Assembly: GCA_034401795.1 (NCBI GenBank)
Contig: CM067373.1
Coordinates: forward strand, 89,362,996 to 89,426,995
DNA: 64,000 bases
Direction of reading: 5' to 3'
Origin: Chaetoderma sp. LZ-2023a
Lineage: Eukaryota; Mollusca; Caudofoveata; Chaetodermatida; Chaetodermatidae
A program made the position numbers and the translations under genes. Below the pieces are notes generated by a model, which was given only the letters and a program-made list of their open reading frames with translations, was not told the origin of the DNA and searched no databases. Of this stretch, positions 34,200-44,990 are shown piece after piece (position 1 is the first letter of the stretch; each line of letters starts with the position of its first letter).

Positions 34200-35480
34200 A
34201 GCTGTTGGGGTGGGTAGGTCATGTATGTTCAATTTCATATCATGATGCAGATAAGCTAATTTTGAGATGTTGTCCCAGGCTAAAGGGATGCTAATCTCAT
34301 CTAAATAGATAGATTATGCTTTAGATTTCATATCATTCATTTCCTGTCACATTCCCTTATCTGTATCACAAGTATCTGCTTTATAATATTGTGTAAATTT
34401 TGAACAGTGATTGCCACCATTTTGTCTCCTCCAGCGATTTTGAATGATGTCATATAATTTAGGCTTGCACAATTATCCGATATTATCAAAAATCGTGATT
34501 TTTTTTCTCCAGCCACGATTTTTTACAATATGATTTTGAAAAAATTGGAATATCGCGAAAATTTTGAACATTTTATTGTCACGTCGTATTCTGCCTATTT
34601 GTCATGTGTTTGTAGCGTAGCCTTCTGTTAGGCAAGCTGTTCAATTTATTTCCAAACCAACATCTTTGCGATAGGGGTGGGCTTATATTAGGAATAGGTC
34701 AAGAAAAAGTTGAAGTTCATTCTTTAAAATTGTTTTAAAAGATGGACAATAATATGAAAATTAAGCGCAATTTACCGGTACAATTTCTTGCCGCCCTACT
34801 GTGTACCTCAAAACCATGATCGCGTGAGTGAAATTATTACCCGCGATGGTATAAATATTGTATATTTCTTAATAAGCATGGTTTATAAAATCAAAATGAA
34901 TCCTAAATTTGGCAATAAATGGCGTCGCGAAAATATATTAATCATGTGATATTGCTTGCTCTCCTGTTTTTGGAGGCGAGAAGTGGTGCATTCACAAATG
35001 TAATAGCTAAATGATACGGTATACACGCTTTTCACTTCAAGAGTGTACTTACCTCCCTAACACTCTTTGATATTCCCAAATATCGACTTTCACTCAATAA
35101 ACACTCAGATTAAAAACAGTTAGGTGCCCCTACTGGGCAGGTAGTCAGATGACAGTCTGGCGGATGCCAGCCCCATCCTCACGCATGCGCAGACTAGCAC
35201 TTCCTCTTTTCCAATTTATTGGCTAGAGAGACACATGCAATTCTTTACTATACAAGTTTTCTGCTAAGTTTCTCTCAATTTCTGAAAGAATATCACCTAA
35301 GGATAATGTCTACCCATGGAAAGTCTCCAGAGGATGGCCAGGGACCAAGTTATTAGGTGAATTCAACTACATACTTGTCTAGTTTAGCGTTTTAATCTCA
35401 TTGTAATGTGTTTCCAGGATTCGATATTAGACGTGTCAAGCGCCTAAAAAACTGGTTTATCTTTTTCTGGTGCTATGAAA
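34200..35480. other. gene-free stretch downstream of SAE1
   Basis: No exon is supported. An AT-rich, ATTATCCGATATTATC-bearing sequence near 34465-34580 resembles a transposon tip. GC-richer sequence near 35120-35220 may belong to the left terminus of the next DIRS-like fossil. Confidence 0.35.
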
Positions 35481-35499
35481 TACTAATCTCTTTGTGTTT

Positions 35500-38400
35500 G
35501 TGTCCACAGGTATCTATCTATGATTGAACAAGGAACAACACATCTTCAGAGGGTTTGTTTTTCTCTCCACCAAGGTCCCATTTCTTACTAACATGTTAGA
35601 AAAGAACTAATCAAAATCTATTCCCAAATGAGTTGGCGGTCTCATATGAAGATCTCACTTTGCCCTCTTGGTCCACTTCCCTCCCTTAATGGTGGAGAGA
35701 TCTAAGAGGTCATAGAGATTGGTGGAGCTTCCAGTTCATCAGATCGGATGGCTTGTCTATGCTAAAGACGCAGGTATTCTAGGTTATGATATTAGGCACT
35801 TTAATATATTTAGAATTTTTTCTAAAATCTGCTGCCAATTTATCATTATTTATCATTATTTATCTGATGTTTGCATAGTTTGTATCACTATCCTTTCCAG
35901 TTAGTATGTTCTGGATTATGAATACAATTCTACCTTACACCTGGATGTTGTTTTCAAGTCGGATTACCTTCTTATTTTTTAAGTTATAATCAGCCTTGCA
36001 CCTTTATTAATATCATAAAGTTTTGTCCAACGCTGGTTTATCTGTTAGTGTAGTGGTCTTTATGGCCACCAGCCCTCTTTCTTTATTTTGATTTTGAGTT
36101 TTACTAATTCTTTAACTAAAATACTCATCGTCTTCGTCTTATGGCCTTTTTCAGAAACCTAGTTGTTCTGCTTGTGGCAGGTTTCTCAAACCAAGATTCG
36201 CCCCTCACCTGTGTTTTCAATGTAGTCCATGTGGCCCATAGTTAAATTGTGACATATGTAAACAGCGGGTGGGGTTCGGAGGTGGCCCCATTAGAGGGGG
36301 CAGTCCGCTATGAGGACACTGACAGCAGGCTTGCCATGCCGGTTGTTCGTGGACAGGTGTCGCTGGAGCCTGGTTCCCGCTTATCGGGTTCCCAGGATTA
36401 TCCGCACCCTACAGGTACCAATACCTCTTATGGTACCTTTCCTAGCCAGTCCGGGTTAGCATTTCTCGCTGACCTGGAGTCTAATCTTTCTGGCCAGGAA
36501 GAAGAGGATTATCTGCTGGGTTCTCCTAACGCTGTGGCCATGAAAATTGACGTACATGCACCCCTCACGGGGTACACAGGAGACATTTTCCATGGGTCTA
36601 CTCACGCAGGAGTAGCATTCACGACGCAGAAGGGTTAGATGCGATGGCCAGCATTACCGCATACCTCGGCTTGCCGATGGTAGCTGGTTCTGGCCATGGC
36701 CGTGGTGTGGCGAGTTTTCATTCCCCATGCAATGCCACGGCGCCTGCTCCTGGTCAAGCCAGTGTGTTTAGCATGCATGCTCTGTCGGGCCCGCATGCTT
36801 TCTCTGGCTTGCCAGGAGTATCGGTTCCTCCAGCCACGCAATCACCTATGAATGCTCTACAGGATGACGAAGGCCCGCACCTAGTCGAGCATTCACAGGT
36901 GGCCACAGAGGAAGACTGGTCTGACGCTTGTCATTGGCTAATAAACGTCAGGCCAGAGCTTGCTGTGGATCAGTCGGACAGCCAGCAGGACCAGCCGTGG
37001 CTGGCAGGTAAGCAGACTATTGTTGATATGTTTACAGCGGCAGAGACGTCCATTAAGGCGAATGGACGTCTCACGAAGGCCCCTCGTGAGGTGGCAAAGT
37101 GATGCCGCATCATACCTGGTGAATACCAGAGGTATGGTGTGGTGTCTAAGCCGAGCGGCGATGATCGTGCTGCGCTAGGCGAAGATACATGGCCAGGCTC
37201 CGTGTTCGCTGTGCACGAACGCTTTGTGTTTGGCAAATACTGCGATGCGGAGGAGAGTTCGAGAGTGTCTATTGCAGCGCTTTCGCATGTCTCCCAGCTG
37301 TTACAGGGGGTAGTGACAGCATCTGCATCGCGCCAACCTAGTCTCGTGACAGTTCAGAGAGCCATGCAGGGTGGAATTAACCTGGCTCTAGACTGTCTAA
37401 CCCGGTCTGTGACCAGGAGTGTCCGGGCGCGGCGCACGTTTGCCTTAGACAACCTGTGCCTGACCCAGGACTATGCCTAGTCATATGCCTATGACAGGTC
37501 CTGGTCTCTTTGGGGGTGTGAGATGTAAGCACCTCTAGGAGATGGTAACCCTGGTCAATAACCAGAGGTCTTTGTGCGAGCAGTTTGAAGTGCTCCGCAG
37601 AGAGCGCGTTCGCGCAGCACCCCCTGCGTATCATCCCCTGCAGGCACAGGGTGGTGGTGGCCAAGTGAGAGGCCAGCCACTTCTGCAGTGCCGGCCACGG
37701 CCGCGTGCGCTCTGGCCAGCAGCGAGGGAGCACAGGCTCCAGCGCTGCCAGCCAGGCAGCTGCCCGTGCACCGAGGTGCGGGCCGTGGCGCACGAGGATC
37801 TGTTCATGGTAACCACGCAATGCCACAGCGCCTGCTCCTGGGCCGGTTGCCACAGTAAGGACCATTCCAGTGCTACTGGATCCTGAGACAGTGCCACTCT
37901 TGCATTGCTCATGTCTACCTCTCTCCGTAGGTGGACATGGGGGGGGGGTTGGCTGGCAGGCCCGCCACAGGCAAGAGTGGGAGCGGTTGACTCAGCACCG
38001 CTTAGTCTTACGATGGCTTTCAGTCGGGTATCATCCCGACTGGATAGTAGCCCCGCCATCGCAGCTGTCTCTGGTTCCGATATGGACTCAAAATCCAAGA
38101 GATCCTGATCACTGGTTGTGTATAGAGGAGGAAATAAATTCCCCCATACAAAAAGGAGCAATTCAACTGGCACAAAATTGTCCGGGCTTCTATTCAACCG
38201 TGTTCATAGTGGCAAAAACCACTGGAGGATGGAGGCCAATTCTCAACCCCCAGACCACTGAACAAGTTCATAGACACAGCGAGTTTCAAAATGGAAACAG
38301 TGAAATCGGTGTTGGCAGGGTTGAAGAAAGGAATGTGGACGGCGTCAATAGTTTTGAAGGATGCATATTTCCACATTCCAATAGCGAGGAGTTTTCGCCG

Positions 38401-38885
38401 GTACCGGAGGCTTGCATTTCAGGGCGGTCAGTGGGAATTCAGGGTTTTACCCTTTGGAATTTCAACAGCTCCTCGGGTCTTCACCAGGGTGGTCCTTGCT
38501 ATAACAGCATACCTCCGCAGGAGAAGCATACCAGTCCATACATACATAGACGACTGGCTGTTAAAAGCACACAATCAGGAAAGTCTATCAGCAAATCTGG
38601 AGATAGTTCTAAAAACTCACAGACAGGCTGGATAATCAACTTTCAAAAATCAAAGCTAACTCCATCCCAGAAGTTTGTTTACCTGGGAATGTTCTTCGAT
38701 CTACAGATAGGATATGTTTATCCTACTCAGGAGAGTGTACAAGTAATCTCATTAATACAGTCAGTGGGCAACAGTCGTCATGTCCTGGCACGGGTTTCCT
38801 TGAGAATGCTAGGGTTGATGGTTTCATTGGAACCGGTCATTCTACAGGCAGCCTTACGCAGGCGGCCTATCCAGTTGTTTTCTCA
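35500..38885 (+). mobile_element. second DIRS-like element, partial fossil
   Basis: Contains a gag-like zinc-knuckle region (near 36150-37500) and a reverse transcriptase of the same kind as the 19-26 kb element (GWRPILNP, DAYFHIPIARSF, LPFGISTAPRVFTRVVL, YIDDWLLKA and VYLGMFF near 38220-38690). It is a different lineage, because the gag-like part is not closely alike. The right side ends where a MITE family B half begins. RNase H and recombinase regions are not seen. Broken in several places and older-looking than the first copy; the left limit is uncertain. Confidence 0.75.
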
Positions 38886-38990
38886 AGGCAGCAATAACTT
38901 CCATTCAAATTAGTTTCAAAATATTCAATAGCTTACCTGAGTTTATGGTTGCTTTTATACCACATTGTCAAACTATAGATAGCACGTCTA
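38886..38990. mobile_element. half copy of MITE family B
   Basis: GGCAGCAATAACTTCCATTC, AAATTAGTTTCAAAATATTC and AATAGCTTACCTGAG. It forms the right boundary of the DIRS-like fossil. Confidence 0.6.
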
Positions 38991-39580
38991 TGACTGAACG
39001 TATATATCGAGGCAGACACGCAATGTTTTTTCGGATTGGTTGTAAAATAAATCAGGACAGCCATCATAGGCTGTAGAAATGTAACAGCATTTCACTACTA
39101 AAACGTGAATATAGTTCTTTAGTGACATGATAAAAAGCTTAAAATTCCATGCATAGTTTATGAGTGGCCTATTAGATCACCTGAATAGCTATCAAGAGAT
39201 TAGGTTAGTTACCCTTTAAATTCTTGTATTATATTTTTGCTTCCATTGCGCTATTTGAGTATCCATCCAGAATCTGAATGTTTGTATCCATTCTGGTTTC
39301 AGCTTGACTCGTTCACTGATGAATTCCCCATATATGTCGTTTTTAATGCTACAATATAGGAAAACTGTTGAAATTATTTTCAAAATATTCAACAGAATAA
39401 GTTTTATCTATCGTAAAGAATCTTTTTTCAGGGAATTGTTGGTGAAAAGGTTAATGCTCAAGCCAGCCCAAAAACTGCCTCTGCAGTAGTCTTGGGAAAT
39501 GTTAAGAGATTTTTTTTTTCCTTACACGAAGAGGTGTATGGTTCAACTTAGTGATCCAGTTGGCGTCCAAGTAGGTAGAA
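38990..39580. other. gene-free stretch with MITE A fragment
   Basis: A half copy of family A (GGTTAATGCTCAAGCCAGCC to GTCTTGGGAAATGTT) lies near 39449-39502. Nothing else is recognised. Confidence 0.4.
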
Positions 39581-39582
39581 TG

Positions 39583-39774
39583 TTAAGCCTTACCACTCTG
39601 ATGTCAAAATTTGTAATTTTTAAATTAAAGTAAAAAATGAACTGGTGTTTATTTTTCAACAAATTTGTTGGAACATGGTGCAGTCATAGCAAATTGTTGA
39701 AAAATAAACACCATTTTCCCTTGCTATTGATGCAGTAAAAGATAGAATATTGACATCAGTGTGCTACGGGTTAA
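39583..39774. mobile_element. TTAA MITE family C
   Basis: Bounded by TTAA. The left tip GCCTTACCACTCTGATGTCA mirrors the right tip TGACATCAGTGTGCTACGGG. An inner fold-back pairs GGTGTTTATTTTTCAACAAA with TTGTTGAAAAATAAACACC. A non-autonomous piggyBac-type element is likely. Confidence 0.75.
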
Positions 39775-39952
39775 AGTTGTTCAAAAAGCCTCAATAGCTC
39801 AACATGCTCAGGTTCCCTGACCATAAATTTCAATTTTCTGGAGCAGTATTGACCATTAAGTGGTTAATAAAGTTCTTATTCATTACTTGAAGTATGTTAC
39901 TGCAGCATCATGGGTAGCTTGATTTTCTATACTTATTCTATTCCTTTTATAC

Positions 39953-40632
39953 CTCGCAGAAGGCAGTGTGATATAGCGATCAGCATGTCCGTCCGTCCCC
40001 GTCTTGTCAACACAACTCCTCTCCTAGAGGTCTCAATGGATTAACTTAAAATTTTGTCCACATTATCAGTATCATGTGCGGATGTGCATGTGCTTTGTTT
40101 GGCGTCCGAAATATTGTTCATTACAGAGTTATCCCCCTTTATATATCTTAAAGCCGATACATAAACTGCATTGCCAATCATTTCTTGTCAACGCAACACC
40201 GCTTAGAGGTCTCAATGTATTAACTTAAAATTGTGTCGACATTATCAGTATCATGTGTAGATGTGTGTGTGCTTTTTTCGTGACCAAAAACTTGTTCATT
40301 ACAGCGTTATCTCCTTTTAAATACCTTTAAGCCTATACATAAACTGCAGTACCAATCATTTCTTGTCAACACAACACCTACAATTTAGCTGTGATTCTAT
40401 TGAAACTTAGTAAGGATTCTCATTACCACTTGAAGATGTGCATGTGCTATCCATATGGTATGCATTTACATCTATGCGTCTGTATAGAATGTATGTGTGT
40501 CAGTCTGTCAGTTTGTCCATCTCTGGCAATCATTTCAAGAGGTCAACACAACTACAGTTTAGCTACGATGTATGTTTATCTGAAATGTTTGGATCCGAGG
40601 GGATATGCCGTCTTCTGATGGCTCCTATTTAT
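39953..40632. repeat. tandem-core element, family 2
   Basis: Same ends and core as 28590-30372: GATATAGCGATCAGCATGTC at the left, core TTGTCAACACAACACCTACA, and right end GGATCCGAGGGGATATGCCG. Shorter array of about three units. Confidence 0.7.
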
Positions 40633-41170
40633 GAGAAGTTACAGGCCAAGTGCGAGTTTCGGTCATACAGGTCAATTTTTTATGGAGTTATGCCGCCTTT
40701 CGACTTAAGAAATACGAAAAATATCAGCTTTCCACACTTTTTTTCGCACTCCAAAATATTGAAGCAAAAATCAGTACATCGCTTTAGTATAAGGAGTTAC
40801 AGAGCAAGTTCGAGGTTCAGACATTTTCGTCTATATTTCATGGAGTTATGCCCCCTTTCGGCTTATGAAAAATGAAAAATATTAGTTTTCCGCACTTTCC
40901 ACAGTCTTTCAAGATATTCTACTGAGAATTGCTACATTGCTTTGTTATGAGAAATTACAGACCAAGTTCGAGTTTCAGGCATTTGCATCAATTTTTTATG
41001 GCGTTATGTCCCCTTTCGACTTATGAAATACAAACATATCAGCTTTCAAGACCTTTTCGTTCTACTTCACCATATGTAACTGAAACTTGGTTTATTGCTT
41101 TGTTATGAGAAGTTACAGATCAAGATCGAGTTTCAGTTGCTTCTGTCAATTTCTAATGGATTTTTTTACT
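40633..41170. repeat. tandem array of about 160-bp units
   Basis: Four imperfect units with GAGTTACAGAGCAAGTTCGA, GGAGTTATGCCCCCTTTCGG and a TTTTCCGCACTTT block. Follows directly on the previous element, so it may be another core of the same composite element. Confidence 0.7.
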
Positions 41171-41457
41171 GTCAATCTCTAAAGATTTATATTACCAGGT
41201 AGGGGACATGTATTGCAAAGCAATACTTACAGAATGCATGTTTACTATATGGGTTACCTTGGTCAGATGGGTTGTCATGGTTGTATCGCTGCCACGGTTA
41301 TTATTACTAAAAAAAATTCACTTTATTTCTGCAATAACCAGTTTTCTAGCAAAGTATTTTCATGACACGGCAGGCCATGTATCTGCTTATATCATCTCAG
41401 ATTATTTTGTCATTCATAAATGGACATTTCATTTATATTTCATTACTATATTGTTAA

Positions 41458-41688
41458 TTAATCCTTTTAATGGGCAAGACTTGTCAAGGAAAATTAAGAT
41501 TATTCCTTAGTGAAAGTCAGTTTGAAGGCCAAGAGGAGTCTATTTTTGAAAATTTGCCGCTTGAATGGCTCGGTTATTGAATCCAGCCATTCCAGTGTTA
41601 AAATTTTAAAAGTCCTTAACCTTCAAATGGACATTCCTTAGGACCACCACAGAGGCCTGCTTTGGCTGGCCTGGCCTTTAATGTGTTA
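41458..41688. mobile_element. palindromic TTAA MITE (family A)
   Basis: Starts TTAATCCTTTTAATGGGC. Arms GAAGGCCAAGAGGAGTCT and CTTAACCTTCAAATGGACAT. The centre is diverged. Confidence 0.65.
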
Positions 41689-41929
41689 CGTTATTATCTG
41701 TCAAAGTTTCAGATTAATCTTTATGGCACGTTTGTCAGCAAGCCTATTGAGAATGGATGGATACAATCAGTTGCTCAAGTATATGATGTCATAATTAATT
41801 GTGTCACATGTAGGCTAATGTCACCCTTAAAATGCATAATGAGTGACGTATCTAGCTCTGTCATAAAGATTGAGATGTCCGTCAAGTGTACAAATTGTAT
41901 GGCGTTGATGGAAGTGAATTTAATCTAAT

Positions 41930-42143
41930 AAGCATTGTATTGAATATTTTGAATCTAAGTTGACTGGGCGCTGTTGCTGCCAATAGCAACAACACCCAGT
42001 CAAATTAGTTTAAAATATTTAGCAGCTTACCCGTAAATTATCTTGAAAATGGGATTCTGAGAATTCAGCGTTCAAAGTATATAAATCGTGGAAATCGTGG
42101 TTGGAGCTTAGCGAGAAATGGGTGGGCCATAGCTAGTAATGGA
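41930..42143. mobile_element. MITE family B, left part (interrupted)
   Basis: Contains the hairpin GGGCGCTGTTGCTGCC with AACAACACCCAGTCAAATTA and the right arm up to CCATAGCTAGTAATGGA, where a hAT-type element is inserted. The sequence resumes at 43676 with CCCCTCTATTAG-like family B sequence. Confidence 0.75.
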
Positions 42144-43683
42144 TAGGGTTGGGCGATATTGCTCAAGGCATGACGATATCGGTATCTCATTAAAATACCG
42201 CGGTATCACGATATATCGTCATTTGCGTCGGGTGTGGAGTTAGGGTGTAAACATAGAACAACATGTATTTCAAATTGGTGGCGTCTGCAAGTTATTTTCA
42301 TTAAATTTGTTGCATTGAAACTGCAAATTGAGATCGCCATGATTGCCATTTCCGCTTATTTAATACACGAAATTCCACACTTTGACACCCTTCAATATAC
42401 AGTTTAAAGCAACGAATGTAATGCAACTAACCGTATTCATCACAAATAAGAAAAATAAAGGATTTTCTTCTGTTCTTGTGTTGTATTTTGTGTTATCTTT
42501 ACCTCACGACAACTGTCAAAAGATTGAGAAAGAAATACGCATTAACTTCATTGTGCAGAAAGGAATTCCGCAGAGCGAAATCTGATTGGCCGCCGTATCA
42601 TACTTGAGCCAATCAGAATTCACACTGCAGAATTCCGACAGCTGTTATCACGCCCGCCGCTAGCATAGACGATGCAAATTAATAAAATAACACTACATGA
42701 TTTTGAACGAGAACCAGCGTGAAGACTGGAAACAATTATATCAGATTTTATTTGGTCTGTAATATTAAATACTAATTTGCCCCATTGTAGACCTATTCAA
42801 ATTCGCTCACTACGTAGCGGGTTTATCCATTGATCTCAAGGCGTAGCCGGGATGTGTGAAATTAACCCAGTTAACTCTGCAGCCAAGACTGCCACAGCAG
42901 ATAGAAGACTGGAAATAATTAGACCTAAATTCTTTATTTTAAGGACGTTTCTCACTTAGAATAAATCCGTAATGTTATATGTGGAATGAATTTTGATCTG
43001 ATTCGTTTAAAAATGCTAAATATATTGTATAAAGTTACATAAAAACGTATAACGGTAAAGCAAGCGATTAACTTCCCCCTCACCCACCGTTCCAAGCTGT
43101 GGTATTGATAGGGGATTAAGTGTGTGTGGTTTCCTATCGACCTAAAAAGTTTTAAAGTTTAAATCTTTCACGGTCAGAAGAATGTTTAACCATGCAGATC
43201 AATGACTAATGGATACATAGCTTGACCTGTAGTAATGACGTCATCAGAATGGAATGTGGGTAGTGCAAATGGTATTCCCCACCGACTAACACTCAGAATG
43301 AGGCAAAAAAACATGGCGTCGTCTATTTGTGTAATTATGAAAAGTGAACAACAAAGGATTATTTTGTACTTTAAATCATTTTATTAGCGCAAACAAACCA
43401 TGAATTAAATGAGCACAGATTATTTTGGAGTTTATTAAGTTTTTATTACCTTAGACAAAGACTGGAGTATTACTTAAAGACTATTACTGGACCGAATAGA
43501 GGTAAGAGTATGACATTTCTAACGTAATTATTTATATTATACTCACAGTTAAAAGTGCAATATCGTCCTGTCGGTATTGACGATATTTACGATTTTTCGA
43601 AATTATGACGATTTCGGTATCGGTATTCAGTATATCGCGATATTGACGATAATATCGAAAAATCGCCCAACCCTAGTAATGGA
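42136..43683. mobile_element. hAT-type element nested in MITE B, 8-bp duplication
   Basis: Element 42144-43675 (1532 bp). Left tip TAGGGTTGGGCGATATTG; the reverse complement of the right tip starts TAGGGTTGGGCGATTTTTCG, so 14 terminal bases are identical, with further GATATCG-rich subterminal sequence. Identical GTAATGGA octamers flank it (42136-42143 and 43676-43683). No transposase frame of useful length is present, so it is a non-autonomous hAT-type element. It interrupts MITE B and is therefore younger than that copy. Confidence 0.92.
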
Positions 43684-44043
43684 CCCCTCTATTAGATTCT
43701 GCTCGACCTAGTTATTATCTATCAGTCATTATCTAATAAATTCTCTGCTTACCTTAGTCCTAGTATTATTGAATTGTTAGTGTGTGCTATTCTGCTCAAG
43801 CTTAAATAATAGGTGGTGTGATTTTCAAATCAATGTTGCTCTAAGCGCCTAAGACAGCAACTGCTTTCAGCAAAACTGCTTTCAAAATGCCACCCTTTTT
43901 CTATCTTCTGCAGAATATAACTATTTGTTTATTGTAATGTTTAATTTGTGGTATACATCCATGTAATGTTTTGAATACAGTTTTATTGGTCAATCCAGAA
44001 ACAGTACTGCCCCTAACAAATTCCTATTAGAAGCTGGCTAACA

Positions 44044-44262
44044 TTAACATTTTAAGCCTCAAATTTGTTCAAGAAAATTCCAATTTTCTAAAATAAAATG
44101 TCAATTTGCAGACCAAGAGAAGACTATTTTTGAAAGCTTACCACTGTAATGACTGGTTATTGAGCCAGTTCTTCCAGTTGTAAATTTTCAAAAATAGTCT
44201 ACTTGGTCTGCAAATGGGCATTTTCTCAAGACCCCTACAGAAGCTTTTTTTGGTCAGCTTGA
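44044..44262. mobile_element. palindromic TTAA MITE (family A)
   Basis: Starts TTAACATTTTAAGCCTC. Arms GCAGACCAAGAGAAGACT and TCTACTTGGTCTGCAAATG with a GACTGGTTATTGAGCCAG hairpin. The right tip is diverged. Confidence 0.7.
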
Positions 44263-44279
44263 AGAATCCAATCTGTCTC

Positions 44280-44570
44280 TCAAGTATCTAATGTCATAAT
44301 CAAGTACTTCACATGTTAGCTGACATCACAATCAAAATTTCGTAGCTCCGTGTCTGAAAGCCTATCATGAAATTGCATGTCTTTGATGAATTTGTAATTT
44401 AATAAACATTCTGTTGAATATTTTGAAACTAATTTGACTGGGAGCTATGGCAGCAACAGCCCCAGTCAAATTATTTTCAAAATATTCAACATCATACCTC
44501 TACAGTTACCTTGAAATTTAGATTCTGGAAATTCAGGTTCCAAATCGAATCCAACACGCTTACAAAATGG
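44280..44570. mobile_element. MITE family B copy
   Basis: The central palindrome GAATATTTTGAAACTAATTT is mirrored by AAATTATTTTCAAAATATTC, around a short GGCAGCAACAGC centre. Left arm includes AATTTAATAAACATTCTG. Confidence 0.7.
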
Positions 44571-44990
44571 TCTCCGGTTTCAAGCCCTCTTTGTTAGGTG
44601 GATAACTGTCTGTCAGTTTAACTGCTGATCTCGGAACCAGGCCTTTCTATATGAGCTGTGTTTTGAAGCTTAAAAACATGGTCATTAAACACTCATGAAT
44701 TATTTACACACTGTGAGATTCATGATGATGATGAGTTACTGCCTTCTGCAGCTGAAGAAATTAAAACGTCTTTCAGCTACAATCAGTTTTTCTTCAACCT
44801 TGTCCACTGTGTCTTGTCCACCGCAAGCATCCTAACATCCTTTAGGTTCTTTCTCTGGTCCGAAGATACGTTCTTTTAGTTCTGATCACAAAACACTTAG
44901 CAAATTGATGTGTGCATGATATGTGTTGGTACTTGTCGCTACAAATTATAGTACTTTCTCAGCGGGCGTATTTTCTGGAAGAACGTGCCC
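44570..44990. other. gene-free stretch, weak repeat similarity
   Basis: Shares short ordered blocks with about 690-850 (CAATCAGT, GTCTTGTCC, CTTAGCAAATT). No coding signal. Confidence 0.35.

Noticed and set aside
34455-34700. GATATT-rich sequence resembling a hAT tip
   Set aside because: No second tip or duplication seen.
36635-37236. Long - strand frames in the GC-rich region
   Set aside because: Shadow frames of a DIRS gag-like region that reads on the + strand.
42570-42640. Inverted CCAAT boxes as a promoter
   Set aside because: They lie inside a hAT-type element with no gene downstream; no other promoter sign.
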